DNA from: Muribaculaceae bacterium Isolate-002 (NCI) | Lineage (GTDB): Bacteria > Bacteroidota > Bacteroidia > Bacteroidales > Muribaculaceae | Direction: 5' to 3' | DNA: 59,603 nucleotides | NCBI GenBank assembly: GCA_004102805.1 | Contig: SCEG01000013.1 | Coordinates: 1 to 59,603 of the forward strand | Shown: piece by piece, positions 18,571 to 27,745 of the stretch | How positions within the stretch are numbered: position 1 is the stretch's first letter | Layout: every line of letters starts with the position of its first letter | The notes under the pieces: generated by a model | Database searches by the model: none | What the model was told of the DNA's origin: nothing | Seen by the model: the letters and a program-made list of their open reading frames with translations, nothing else | Program-made: the position numbers and the translations under genes

Positions 18571-20016
18571 CTATTTCTTGTTGTCGAATGATTTCTGCAA
18601 CTGTCCGTTTTCGCGCAGATAATTTATTACCGAGAAGAGAACGCCGTTGATAAACTGGCCGCTGCGAGGTGAGCTATAGTAGTTGGCGATCTCAATATAT
18701 TCATTGAGCGTGACAGGAACCGGAATTGCAGGGAAACTGAGCAACTCGGTAATGGCGGCGGTAAGTATCACGATATCCATTAGAGCGATGCGCTCGGTAT
18801 CCCATTGCGATTCGTTTATGAATCGGTCGATAAGCTCGCGGTAATTGTCAGCATTGTTTATCGCGTCGACAAACAATGTCTCTCCGAACACTGCGTCCTC
18901 TTCATCCTTGAACATAGGCATCAGTTCAAGACTGTGGTCGCTGTCAGTGGCTGTGCGTCGCAAAGTTTTGAGCACAAAAGTGCCTACGATGCTTATGTCG
19001 TCGTTCCAATATACAGAACGGCTTTCGAGTGCTTCAGTCAATGCATCTGACGGTAGTATTATTTCTTTGAACAGATTGCGCCAAAATTCGCAGTCTGCTT
19101 GAAAATCAGTTTCTTTTGCTGACATGTATCCGTTGTAGATGTCGCTTTTAAGAATATTGTCAAGAAGTGCTTTTACAAGGTAATAGTCATTTTCCCAACT
19201 AAACGGATTTTCTTTAAGATATTCGTTGAGCGACTTGGAATTTTCGATGGCTCCTATCAGGCTGTTTTCAATAAACTTGAGATTGGGATTTAAATCGTCG
19301 GCTGTCGGCAGATATTTGTCTTTGGCGGTTTCAATCTGCTCTTCGCGTAGACGGGTGATGTCGACAGGCAGCAGAAGAAGTCCGGCATAGAGTTTGTAGG
19401 CCTGTTCGAGTGAATCCTGAAGGCTGCGGCGGGAATTGACCATGGCGGATTTCACATCGTAGAAGTTTCGTAATGTATCTATGGCCATCTGTATTCCGGA
19501 CTCAAAACCTGCAATAGTGAAATCTTCGTTCCGTCGGGCAGCATCAATGAATTTCTCATCTTTGAGGAGTATGGTCTCAAGAATGACCGACCAGAACGAA
19601 ACATCCTCGGCAATGGTTTTCTTGCGTTTCTTCGAATAGTCTTTTGCTGCCGCCGATTCGCTTATCTCGTCAAGAAGATAAATCAGGCAATCGGAGTATT
19701 GTGATAAATCGCGGTTGTATTTTGTGATTAGCTCCTGAAGCTCGGAATTGGAAGCCAGAGAAGAAATCATTTTTGCATTGCTTATTGCCGGTAAAATCTG
19801 AGCAGTTGCAAGATTGGGAATTTCATCTTTAGGTGAAATCTTACGTCCGGAGAGCTTCAGTATCAGCAATAAAGTGTCGAGATACATTTCGTAGGCGAAT
19901 TTGCTGTCGCGGGATTTCTTGACTGGAGCCTCCTGTATACGGAAATCGCTACGGGTCAGCATAAAGCTGTAAAGCATTTGTATTACTTTAATGCGGATTA
20001 GAATGCGATTAATCAT
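18571..20016 (-). CDS. nusB: NusB-family transcription antitermination protein, extended
   Basis: NusB binds boxA RNA with NusE and supports rRNA antitermination. Here it is 481 residues, far longer than the ~140 of E. coli and longer than the ~310 common in Bacteroides. The recognisable NusB domain is at the C-terminus (ALMDIVILTAAITELLSFP, then VTLNEYIEIANYYSSPRSGQ). The N-terminus begins INRILIRIKVIQMLYSF, the first NusB helix, with a long helical insertion between. ATG 20016 is chosen because the upstream in-frame start at 20049 falls inside the -7 element. Confidence 0.85.
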   Translation of the reverse strand: MINRILIRIKVIQMLYSFMLTRSDFRIQEAPVKKSRDSKFAYEMYLDTLLLILKLSGRKISPKDEIPNLATAQILPAISNAKMISSLASNSELQELITKYNRDLSQYSDCLIYLLDEISESAAAKDYSKKRKKTIAEDVSFWSVILETILLKDEKFIDAARRNEDFTIAGFESGIQMAIDTLRNFYDVKSAMVNSRRSLQDSLEQAYKLYAGLLLLPVDITRLREEQIETAKDKYLPTADDLNPNLKFIENSLIGAIENSKSLNEYLKENPFSWENDYYLVKALLDNILKSDIYNGYMSAKETDFQADCEFWRNLFKEIILPSDALTEALESRSVYWNDDISIVGTFVLKTLRRTATDSDHSLELMPMFKDEEDAVFGETLFVDAINNADNYRELIDRFINESQWDTERIALMDIVILTAAITELLSFPAIPVPVTLNEYIEIANYYSSPRSGQFINGVLFSVINYLRENGQLQKSFDNKK

Positions 20017-20046
20017 GAGTTTTAAATGTGCTATTAATTTACGCTG

Positions 20047-20054
20047 CAAAGTTA
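20047..20054 (-). promoter_or_regulatory. nusB promoter (-7 element)
   Basis: TAACTTTG on the minus strand matches TAnnTTTG and places the transcript start near 20040, about 24 nt before ATG 20016. It therefore decides the start of nusB. Confidence 0.55.
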
Positions 20055-20154
20055 CATAAATTCATTGAAATTTCAGGCATTTTTATCCATTAAGTTGAGT
20101 GACAATCTGTCAGCGACAATGTGATGTTATGTTCAACTGAATGATTTTAAATGC

Positions 20155-20186
20155 GTTCTGACTATGAAAATAATCATAGTCAGAAC
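20155..20186 (-). terminator. Terminator after thiL
   Basis: A perfect 13-bp stem (GTTCTGACTATGA / TCATAGTCAGAAC) with a 6-nt loop lies 9 bp beyond the thiL stop. The T-run is weak. Confidence 0.6.
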
Positions 20187-20194
20187 TGAAAAGA

Positions 20195-21226
20195 TTATTT
20201 GAGAGGATTCCAACCTTGTGCCGCTACCGGTATTTCAGTCCCGTCGCGGGTAATCATGGCGCAACCAAGCGATTTATCAGTTATGTGCCCTATTACTTTT
20301 ATGCCTGGAAGTGATTTGATTTTTTCATGACAATGAAGTGGCACGGTGAATAAAAGCTCGTAATCCTCACCGCCATTCATAGCAGCGGTTACGAGGTTCA
20401 TGTTTAGCTCTTCTGCCATAATGGCGGTCTGATAATCAATAGGTATTCTGTCTTCATACACTCGACATCCAGTCCCGGATGCCTTGCAGATGTGAAGAAG
20501 TTCTGACGAAAGGCCGTCTGAGATATCCATCATTGCGGTAGGCTGTATTCCCGCCTTTGCGAGCTCCTCAATAACATCCTTTCGAGCCTCGGGTTTCAGC
20601 TGACGCTCTACGAGATATTCTTTGCCTTGAAATGACGGGATAAAATCCTTCTGTCCGGCAGATGCTACCTTTTCTCGTTCAAGTAACTGCAGGCCCATGC
20701 AGGCTGCACCCAGATCGCCGGATACACATATCAGGTCGGTGTCGTGTGCGCCGTTACGGTACACGATTCTATCTTTGGGGGCCTCGCCGATGCAGGTTAT
20801 TGATATTACGAGGCCTGACCGTGATGTGGTGGTGTCACCTCCTATGAGGTCAACCCCGTAGATTTCGCAGGCCAGCTTTATCCCGGAGTATAGTGCCTCC
20901 ATGTGCTCCACAGTAAAGCGTTTTGATATTCCCAACGATACGGTAATCTGCCGCGGAATTGCGTTCATTGCATACAGATCTGAAAAATTGACTATGGCCG
21001 ATTTGTAGCCGAGATGCTTCAGAGGTACGTATGTCAAGTCAAAATGAACGCCTTCAATGAGCAAATCGGTGCTGACAAGGATTTCTGCATTGTCATAATG
21101 CAGAACGGCGCAATCATCGCCTACCCCCTTGACTGTTGATGCATTGCGGGGTTGAATGTCTTTTGTCAGATGGTCAATAAGTCCGAATTCGCCTAAGGTT
21201 GAGATCTCAGTCTGTTTTTCCTCCAT
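20195..21226 (-). CDS. thiL: Thiamine-monophosphate kinase
   Basis: It makes thiamine pyrophosphate from thiamine monophosphate. At 343 residues it belongs to the PurM/SelD-like ATP-binding family. Motifs are GVGDDCAVL (34-42), VSTDLLIEGVHFD, NFSDLYAMNA, GGDTTTSRSG and the later ISDGLSSEL and GGEDYELLF. It lies downstream of a purine nucleoside phosphorylase, with a terminator hairpin between them. Confidence 0.95.
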   Translation of the reverse strand: MEEKQTEISTLGEFGLIDHLTKDIQPRNASTVKGVGDDCAVLHYDNAEILVSTDLLIEGVHFDLTYVPLKHLGYKSAIVNFSDLYAMNAIPRQITVSLGISKRFTVEHMEALYSGIKLACEIYGVDLIGGDTTTSRSGLVISITCIGEAPKDRIVYRNGAHDTDLICVSGDLGAACMGLQLLEREKVASAGQKDFIPSFQGKEYLVERQLKPEARKDVIEELAKAGIQPTAMMDISDGLSSELLHICKASGTGCRVYEDRIPIDYQTAIMAEELNMNLVTAAMNGGEDYELLFTVPLHCHEKIKSLPGIKVIGHITDKSLGCAMITRDGTEIPVAAQGWNPLK

Positions 21227-21246
21227 TATAAGTATGTCTAATTTAA

Positions 21247-21278
21247 TGACAGGAAAGCGTTGACGCGCTTTCCTGTCA
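21247..21278 (-). terminator. Terminator after the purine nucleoside phosphorylase gene
   Basis: A perfect 13-bp stem (TGACAGGAAAGCG / CGCTTTCCTGTCA) with a 6-nt loop is followed by ATTAAATT on the minus strand. Confidence 0.65.
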
Positions 21279-21310
21279 GGGTTATGGGCATGCGGCGCAG
21301 GCCATGTTTA

Positions 21311-22123
21311 TTACAAATTATCTATAATGCCTTTTATCAGCTCCACCATTTTAGGTTCAGCTTTCTGTGCTGCGAGCTGCACTTCTTCGTGAGAAGGAAC
21401 TTCCGTTATGTCCTTTCCGCCGAGGTCGGTTATTACAGATATGCCATATACTTCCATTGATGCATGGTTGGCTACGATTACTTCTGGAACGGTTGACATG
21501 CCGACAGCGTCGCCGCCAATGATTCGGAAGTATTCGTATTCGGCGGGAGTCTCGAATGTGGGGCCGGGGGTTCCTACGTATACACCATGCATCAGCGGAA
21601 TGTTTCTCGACTGTGCGATCTCGTCAGCAAGTTTAATTAGGCGGTGGCTGTAAGCTTCAGTCATTGCCGGAAATCTCGGGCCGAGTTCATTGTAGTTTTT
21701 GCCTCGGAGCGGGTTTTCTGGAAACAGATTAATGTGGTCGGTTATTGTCATTATGCTGCCGACCTGAAACTCTTTGTTCATGCCTCCGGCTGCATTTGAA
21801 ACAAATAATGTCTCTACGCCGAGAGCTTTGAATACTCTTACGGGGAAGGTCACCTGTTTCATGTCATACCCTTCATAATAATGGAAGCGGCCTTGCATGG
21901 CGATTACTCGTTTTCCGCCCAGAGTGCCGAATATCAGGTTGCCACTGTGACCTTCGACTGTAGATACAGGGAAATTGGGAATTTCAGTGTATGGAATTAT
22001 TTCCTGATTTTCGATGTGGTTGCGCAGGCCACCGAGTCCGGTGCCGAGGATTATGGCGATACGAGGCATATCTGCCACGCGTGAGCGAAGATAGTTCGCT
22101 GTTTGATTGATCTGTTCTATCAT
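21311..22123 (-). CDS. Purine-nucleoside phosphorylase
   Basis: It splits purine nucleosides with phosphate for salvage. The 270-residue product starts at ATG 22123; the in-frame TTG at 22135 is not favoured. It is of the trimeric PNP family: GTGLGGL at the N-terminus, VEGHSGNLIFG, MQGRFHYYEGY, NAAGGMN, GPTFETPAEY and GMSTVPEVIVA. The likely substrates are guanosine and inosine. It is upstream of thiL on the same strand but separated by a strong hairpin. Confidence 0.93.
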   Translation of the reverse strand: MIEQINQTANYLRSRVADMPRIAIILGTGLGGLRNHIENQEIIPYTEIPNFPVSTVEGHSGNLIFGTLGGKRVIAMQGRFHYYEGYDMKQVTFPVRVFKALGVETLFVSNAAGGMNKEFQVGSIMTITDHINLFPENPLRGKNYNELGPRFPAMTEAYSHRLIKLADEIAQSRNIPLMHGVYVGTPGPTFETPAEYEYFRIIGGDAVGMSTVPEVIVANHASMEVYGISVITDLGGKDITEVPSHEEVQLAAQKAEPKMVELIKGIIDNL

Positions 22124-22243
22124 GGTTGTTTTCAATAAAGTGAATTTATATTATATATTAACGAAAATATACTGATTATGTTTTTGGTGAATGAGACTTA
22201 ACGTAACTGGTGATGGATTCAATTCAGGTGGACCGATAATCTA

Positions 22244-23338
22244 TCAAGCGTTACGGATTTTGTCGGAAATCATTTTTTTTAACTCATAGTCGAAGCTATC
22301 AGCTCTTATGTTGTCGAATTCGACAATAATCGGCTGATAGAATATAGAAGATTTGAGATGCTGCGGAAAGTACGGATTGTTGGCAAGGCGAACAGCGTCT
22401 TTTTCGGTAGTTATTATTATACGGTTGTTGCCTTCCAGAGCGTTATATCTTCGCTCAATTTCCATTATATCCTTACGGGTGAAATTGTGATGGTCAGGGA
22501 ATATCTTTATTTTCACCATCGGAGGATTGCGCTTTATCATTTTCACCAGAGGCTTGGGGTTGGCGATGCCTGAGACTACCAATACGGCGTCGTTGTGATC
22601 CATCCACTGCAGTGTGGGGATATTGACAGCCTGCTCGGGAAATACCGGCTTCAATGCAGGATATGTGTATCTGGAGAAGAACAGCTTCTGGTAGGGACAA
22701 AGAGCCAGATTGTTGTCAAAAATCCGGTATTCCAACGGTTTTATTCGTTCCGGACACTTGGTGATGACAACAAAATCGGCGCGATATATTGCTTTACATG
22801 ATTCTCTCAAGCGACCCAACGGAAGCAGTCTGTCCATAAAAATCGGACGGTTGAATTCCGTAAGGACAATGGATACGGTTGGCTTTACATATCTATGCTG
22901 GAATGCATCGTCAAGTACAATCAGATTAATCTGAGGGTCGATGCGGAGCAATTCGTCAATGCCTTCACACCGGTTTTCGCAAACTGCCACCGAAACCTCC
23001 CTGCCGAATTTCTGAAAAATCTGATACGGCTCGTCGCCCAAATCAAGAGGAGTGGAACGAGAAGTCGCGAGTACAAATCCTTTGGTCTTTCGTTTGTAGC
23101 CACGGCTGATTACTCCAATATGATAGTTGTATTTTAAAAGGTTGATTACATATTCGGCGTGTGGCGTCTTGCCGGTGCCTCCCGCCGCTATGTTACCGAT
23201 TACAATTACCGGCACATCAAATTTACGCTGTTTCAGTATGTGCCATTTGAACATAATATTCCTTACGCCTATTCCGAAGCCGTAAAGCTTTGACAATGGG
23301 AGTAGTATAAGGTTGGATACTATTTTATTGGCAGCCAT
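22244..23338 (-). CDS. lpxK: Tetraacyldisaccharide 4'-kinase
   Basis: It phosphorylates the lipid A precursor DS-1-P at the inner membrane. At 364 residues it has the normal length. An amphipathic or hydrophobic N-terminus (SNLILLPLSKLYGFGIGV) is followed by the Walker A variant AAGGTGKTPHAEYV near residues 51-64; VISRGYKR and LDDAFQHR are family signatures. Its own promoter lies about 50 bp upstream. Confidence 0.95.
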   Translation of the reverse strand: MAANKIVSNLILLPLSKLYGFGIGVRNIMFKWHILKQRKFDVPVIVIGNIAAGGTGKTPHAEYVINLLKYNYHIGVISRGYKRKTKGFVLATSRSTPLDLGDEPYQIFQKFGREVSVAVCENRCEGIDELLRIDPQINLIVLDDAFQHRYVKPTVSIVLTEFNRPIFMDRLLPLGRLRESCKAIYRADFVVITKCPERIKPLEYRIFDNNLALCPYQKLFFSRYTYPALKPVFPEQAVNIPTLQWMDHNDAVLVVSGIANPKPLVKMIKRNPPMVKIKIFPDHHNFTRKDIMEIERRYNALEGNNRIIITTEKDAVRLANNPYFPQHLKSSIFYQPIIVEFDNIRADSFDYELKKMISDKIRNA

Positions 23339-23387
23339 TCTGTCGGTAATTGTTGAAAACGCGCTTGATGTTTTAGTAAATTATCTA

Positions 23388-23418
23388 CAAAGATAATCGT
23401 TTGGAGTGTCGTTTTCAA
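23388..23418 (-). promoter_or_regulatory. lpxK promoter
   Basis: A minus-strand -33 TTG (plus 23416-23418), a 20-bp spacer and TATCTTTG (plus 23388-23395) give a near-consensus promoter. Confidence 0.6.
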
Positions 23419-23504
23419 GTAATTGCTGTTTTTTTTTATTTGCCGACGTTATTCTGTAGATATTTTTAACAAAACTTCTATAATATAGCTCGTGGACGTC
23501 TTGA

Positions 23505-25847
23505 TTAAAATTTGAAATGAAGAGCAATTCGAAGTCCGCTGCAGTCAACGCCTGGAGTATTGCGGTAGGTCAGTCGCCATACGTAGTCGATACGAAGTAT
23601 TTTGAATATATTGTCAATGCCTGCCGCAATTTCCATGTAGGGAGTCGAGGTCATGCTGACCGGATTTGCTCCCATGGGAAATTGAGGCAGCCATTTGTTG
23701 TGCAACGGGTTGTTTTTGTCACTGAGATGTCCCCATACTCCGCGAAATGAAAAGACTTCACGAAGTTTGAGTTTCTTTAGATAAGGAATATAGTTGAAGA
23801 TAGCTCCATTAGCCCAATATGTCATGTCAAACACTGCATAGGAATCCGTGATGAATTCCATCGGCGACAATAGCGCAAAACTCTCAGGCTGAATTGTATA
23901 TGACAAGTTGGCGTTAGGAATGAGTAATTCGGTGAACGGAGAGGTGCTCCACACGTGACCACCTTTGACAATTGCGTCAATATAACCGAACGCCGACAGC
24001 CAGAATCTTTTCTGAAAGCTGACCTCGGTCTTGTTTACTGTGTATTTTGCCCCCCCGAGCTTGCTGCCGGGAGCGTATGTGTGGGTGAGTTGGAATATGG
24101 GCGCGTCATGGTTGACAGGAATGCGGTGGCTTTTGGTCTGCATGAATTTCTCTCCGGGTGCATATCTCAACGAGATGATGAAAGGGGTAAAGTCAAGATG
24201 ATTAATGTGACTGCCGTCACTGTATGCGAATGGTATATAACGCGTGGCTTCCTGCCGTACATGCGACATAGCCGCCCTGACTGAAAGATTATTCTCCAGT
24301 TCAAGCGTATACTCCAGCGCTGTCGTGCGCTGGTATATCATCAGTGTGTCCTTCATGCGCTTTAGGGACAGGAATATATTGTCAGGGTTTGTGAACTCAT
24401 AGTTCTGCCCTACCGCGTCAACATCATACTTATGACTCAGGCGAATTGAGTGTATCGGAAACTCTCTGGAGTGGCGTTTTTTTTCGTTGAATGAATATTC
24501 AATCTCTCCAGCATATTTCCATTTCTTGTCTTTTGTGCCATAGGCTACATATCCGCGACTGAACCAATGTTTGCTTAATTTGGCTGTTGTGACACCACCT
24601 ATGCGAAGTCGAGTGCCTTCTACATCGTTGAAACTGACCAATGTATTCACAGGGCCGAACTCAACCTTGTCTTTCTTGCCCACAGGTATGTATCCCGACA
24701 CAAGTATTCCTATAACGCGTTCGGCCCATTTGTACACGGGGACAGAACGTAGGTCGGATATGAGTGAGCCTATTTCCCGTTCAGAAATACTGATTTCGCT
24801 TCCACGCCGTTTTTCCCAGAATGCATTGTCTTTCAAAAATGCATCGGCCGATGCGTATGTCGTGCCCAACCGTTCATATAATTCGGGGCGGTCAGACTCA
24901 TTGAAGTTGTGCCGGTCATAAGTTGTATATTTCTGAGCGTAGAGGCCTTGTGTATTGGGTATGACTTCAAACTCTATGGTCAGTATGTCAGATGTTTTGA
25001 GACGAGTGCCGTCGTCGAGGCGTTCAAAGGACTGGTCGATATGAAGTGATTTGATGAAATTTACATTGGCTTTAGGTGATAAAGTCATTGATACATGACG
25101 AATGAACATTGTGGGGTCGTGTAGCGGCACAGTAAGGCGCCCGACAAAACCGAATGTGGCATTATTCCTGGGAACAAAACTTAAAACTGCGCAACTGTCA
25201 TTGTTGACTACAATTGTATCCGACAGATAATATTTATAGAAATCGGGGCCGATTTTAGACAATGGGCTGACAAAACGGTTTGACAGCAGTGTTATATCAT
25301 TACTGTATAAATCAATTTCGCGGAAAAAGTCGTCAAGTACAGTCTGTATGGCATCCTGATTGGCGATGTCGTCAAGTCCTTTGCGGCGCAAACCGGTTAT
25401 ATATTCGCGTGTCGAACGTGGATTCTTGCGGTTGTATATGTCAGAAACCTTTTCCTTTATGCTCAGAGGCAGTATCGGCTTGCCTGTCACTTCGGATGTA
25501 TCTACATATTCGTTGAGGAACTGAAATTTTTTCAGCAGTCCCCCATTGACTCCGATTGAATCTGCGATGTCGTTGAGTGCTATGGTAATACGCTCGTATC
25601 GCTCGTAGTTATAGTTATCTTTTTGATACGGGTCGCCCAATCCGGCATTTTCTCTTATGCGGGTTACAAAATCAACTGCAGGGTTGTTCTTCTTTGAGTA
25701 ATGCTCTTTGCGTGGCTTTACGACAACTTCGTCGAGGTTGACTACTTCGGCAAGTGTGTCAGGAATTTCTTCTATAGCAAGAGGCGTTCCTGACATGGAT
25801 GACATGCAGAGTAAAAACACAATCGAATACAAGATATGCAGTAATTT
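23505..25847 (-). other. DUF5686-like outer-membrane barrel module of the fused frame
   Basis: These ~780 C-terminal residues would be a normal secreted protein by themselves: a signal-like helix, then LDEVVVKPRKEHYSKKNNPA and a domain resembling the DUF5686 part of Bacteroidota outer-membrane proteins (RYERITIALNDI, PLSIKEKVSD), ending in a beta-barrel with a C-terminal phenylalanine (ALHFKF). The carboxypeptidase-regulatory N-domain often found in this family is absent. No ATG, GTG or TTG start sits immediately before the signal-like helix in this frame; the nearest in-frame ATG is the MKVIDNIN methionine in the polymerase end. Confidence 0.7.
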
Positions 25848-27098
25848 TCCGTTGGCAGCCCCCCTCTCGGATTGTCCGGCTTGTGTTTGCCCCGGACTTT
25901 CAATTGCATTTGGCGCGATGGATGATGCGCTGTGAATCTTTCCGTTTGAACTGTTTTGAGTGTTTATATTGTCAATGACTTTCATTAATCGTTGGCGCTT
26001 TTCCCTGTTGCCTGGCACGGAAAAAAGATTTTGTTGCACAGCATCGCGATTTACAATCTCGCTTATTGCCACTCCGGCGCGTCGGTAAGAGTATCCGGGA
26101 CGAAACAGCGAACCAACTGCTTTGATGGCAGCTGCTGTTATCGTCAAAGTGTCGTCGGTGGCCTCATCAAGCGGTATTGTCGTGCTTCCGTAATGTTGTG
26201 GCAATTCCGGTCGGAATGAATTTGTCTGTATGAATACTGTGACAGACCGTGCGCAGCATCCTTGCTTTCTTAAACGACGGCTTACCGACTCGCTATAAAT
26301 AGATATAGCTTCTTTAAGCAATTCAAGGTCATCAATAGATTTTTTATAGCTGCGTGAGGTGCATATCTGTTTGTTGTGAGGTTGGGCTTCTTCTGCATCT
26401 ATACATGGTTCGCCATTGAGTTCACGCCAACAGCGCTCTCCTGAAATGTTGACCAGGTGTCTTGCTTTTTCTATCGGCATGTTCGCAAAATCAAGAGCCG
26501 TATTGATGCCGTACTGGCGCAATTTTTTACTTAATCTTCTCCCTATGCCCCATACTTTGTCAATTTCAGTCATGGCAAGAGCTTTTCTGCGTTTGTATTC
26601 GTTGTCGATTATACATACGCTTTTATAAGCCGGATATTTTTTAGCAAAACTTGCAGCTATTTTTGCCAGTGTTTTGGTCGGTGCTATTCCCAAAGATGTC
26701 GGAATGCCAACATCTCTACGTACTTTTGATACTATCTTATGACCTATTGACTCAAGATTTCCGTCTGTCCACATTGACAGATCAAGGAATGATTCATCTA
26801 TTGAATATATTTCCATGTCGGGGACAATAGAGCCGATTGTCGCCATCACGCGTGACGATATGTTTCCATACATACGGTGGTTTCCCGATATGGTTGCAAT
26901 GTTATGTTGCCGGATAATCTGGCGAAGTTGATAGATGGGTGTGCCTCGACTGACACCTAACATCTTGGCTTCTTCAGACATGGCGACTGCACAGCCATCG
27001 TTGTTTGACATGACTACGACGGGCTTTCCTGCAAGTTCCGGCCTGAAAAGGCGCTCGCAGGATACGAAAAAATTGTTGCAGTCGATTAATCCTATCAT
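23505..27098 (-). CDS. umuC: UmuC-type DNA polymerase V fused in frame to a DUF5686-like outer-membrane protein
   Basis: A single 1197-residue frame joins two unlike proteins. Residues 1-417 are a full-length Y-family translesion polymerase: DCNNFFVSCERLF (6-18), YSIDESFLDLS with the catalytic Asp/Glu near 100, GIAPTKTLAKIAA, and a UmuC-type little-finger region ending MKVIDNIN. From residue 418 a hydrophobic signal-like stretch (LLHILYSIVFLLCMSSM) introduces a barrel protein. umuD lies 49 bp upstream, so the polymerase part is expressed as umuDC. Either the two are really made as one chain, or a lost stop codon, an unseen internal start or a sequencing error joins them. The polymerase call is certain; the fusion is unproven. 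Confidence 0.85.
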   Translation of the reverse strand: MIGLIDCNNFFVSCERLFRPELAGKPVVVMSNNDGCAVAMSEEAKMLGVSRGTPIYQLRQIIRQHNIATISGNHRMYGNISSRVMATIGSIVPDMEIYSIDESFLDLSMWTDGNLESIGHKIVSKVRRDVGIPTSLGIAPTKTLAKIAASFAKKYPAYKSVCIIDNEYKRRKALAMTEIDKVWGIGRRLSKKLRQYGINTALDFANMPIEKARHLVNISGERCWRELNGEPCIDAEEAQPHNKQICTSRSYKKSIDDLELLKEAISIYSESVSRRLRKQGCCARSVTVFIQTNSFRPELPQHYGSTTIPLDEATDDTLTITAAAIKAVGSLFRPGYSYRRAGVAISEIVNRDAVQQNLFSVPGNREKRQRLMKVIDNINTQNSSNGKIHSASSIAPNAIESPGQTQAGQSERGAANGKLLHILYSIVFLLCMSSMSGTPLAIEEIPDTLAEVVNLDEVVVKPRKEHYSKKNNPAVDFVTRIRENAGLGDPYQKDNYNYERYERITIALNDIADSIGVNGGLLKKFQFLNEYVDTSEVTGKPILPLSIKEKVSDIYNRKNPRSTREYITGLRRKGLDDIANQDAIQTVLDDFFREIDLYSNDITLLSNRFVSPLSKIGPDFYKYYLSDTIVVNNDSCAVLSFVPRNNATFGFVGRLTVPLHDPTMFIRHVSMTLSPKANVNFIKSLHIDQSFERLDDGTRLKTSDILTIEFEVIPNTQGLYAQKYTTYDRHNFNESDRPELYERLGTTYASADAFLKDNAFWEKRRGSEISISEREIGSLISDLRSVPVYKWAERVIGILVSGYIPVGKKDKVEFGPVNTLVSFNDVEGTRLRIGGVTTAKLSKHWFSRGYVAYGTKDKKWKYAGEIEYSFNEKKRHSREFPIHSIRLSHKYDVDAVGQNYEFTNPDNIFLSLKRMKDTLMIYQRTTALEYTLELENNLSVRAAMSHVRQEATRYIPFAYSDGSHINHLDFTPFIISLRYAPGEKFMQTKSHRIPVNHDAPIFQLTHTYAPGSKLGGAKYTVNKTEVSFQKRFWLSAFGYIDAIVKGGHVWSTSPFTELLIPNANLSYTIQPESFALLSPMEFITDSYAVFDMTYWANGAIFNYIPYLKKLKLREVFSFRGVWGHLSDKNNPLHNKWLPQFPMGANPVSMTSTPYMEIAAGIDNIFKILRIDYVWRLTYRNTPGVDCSGLRIALHFKF

Positions 27099-27147
27099 CG
27101 GGGGTCAAATCGGGGGTAAAAAATAGTAGCAGTGTTGTGCTGTGTGC

Positions 27148-27600
27148 TCAGCGATGGTGATATTTTCTCTTGATGACGTATGTTACGACTCCCCATATTT
27201 CAAATCGGCTGTCGTCTGTTATCATTATCGGATCAAATGTCTCGTTTGCAGGTATCAGCCATATTCTGTCGGGTTCTATCTTTAAGCGTTTGAGCGTGAA
27301 TTCTCCCTCAACGCAGCATACTGCCAAATCGCCATTGCCAGGTTCTATGGCTCGGTCTATGACTATCAGGTCTCCGTCTTCTATCCCCTCGTCAATCATT
27401 GAATCTCCGTTGACGCGTCCGTAAAATGTCGCTGCCGGATGTCTCACTACTTCAAGATTGAGATCTATTGCTTCGGTTATATAATCTTGTGCGGGAGACG
27501 GAAATCCTGCCTGAATGCCGTGGTCGGCATACGGGAGCAATAGATTGGATGTAGAGTCCGCATGGGTCAATTCAATGACAGGTGCTTGTGACGGTTTCAT
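27148..27600 (-). CDS. umuD: UmuD/LexA-type self-cleaving S24 peptidase
   Basis: From ATG 27600 the product is 150 residues. An Ala-Gly-type cleavage site (QAGFPSP) is followed by the S24 catalytic serine (NGDSMID) and lysine (FTLKRL); there is no DNA-binding domain. It pairs with umuC downstream (49-bp gap), so it is the subunit that, after RecA-stimulated cleavage, activates polymerase V. In-frame starts at 27630 and 27657 would lie in the hairpin after proS and are disfavoured. Confidence 0.92.
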   Translation of the reverse strand: MKPSQAPVIELTHADSTSNLLLPYADHGIQAGFPSPAQDYITEAIDLNLEVVRHPAATFYGRVNGDSMIDEGIEDGDLIVIDRAIEPGNGDLAVCCVEGEFTLKRLKIEPDRIWLIPANETFDPIMITDDSRFEIWGVVTYVIKRKYHHR

Positions 27601-27634
27601 TATGTTATGTATATGATGAAATACAGTCATAAAA

Positions 27635-27669
27635 AATAGTTGTCGAGTTTTTAACACCCGACAACTATT
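27635..27669 (-). terminator. Hairpin between proS and umuD: proS terminator, possible umuD control site
   Basis: Perfect 11-bp arms (AATAGTTGTCG / CGACAACTATT) with a 13-nt centre are followed on the minus strand by TTTTTT. This is a good intrinsic terminator for proS. Confidence 0.7.
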
Positions 27670-27682
27670 AAAGGTTTATAGT

Positions 27683-27705
27683 TTATGCATTAACTTGTTG
27701 CATAA
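27683..27705. repeat. Inverted repeat upstream of umuDC
   Basis: TTATGCA (27683-27689) and TGCATAA (27699-27705) form a 7-bp dyad between proS and umuD, next to a -7-like CATATTTG on the minus strand. It could be an operator for DNA-damage control of umuDC. No match to a known LexA box is claimed. Confidence 0.3.
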
Positions 27706-27745
27706 GGTAAGCAAATATGGACAATTGTTATCGCCAAAGACCGTA

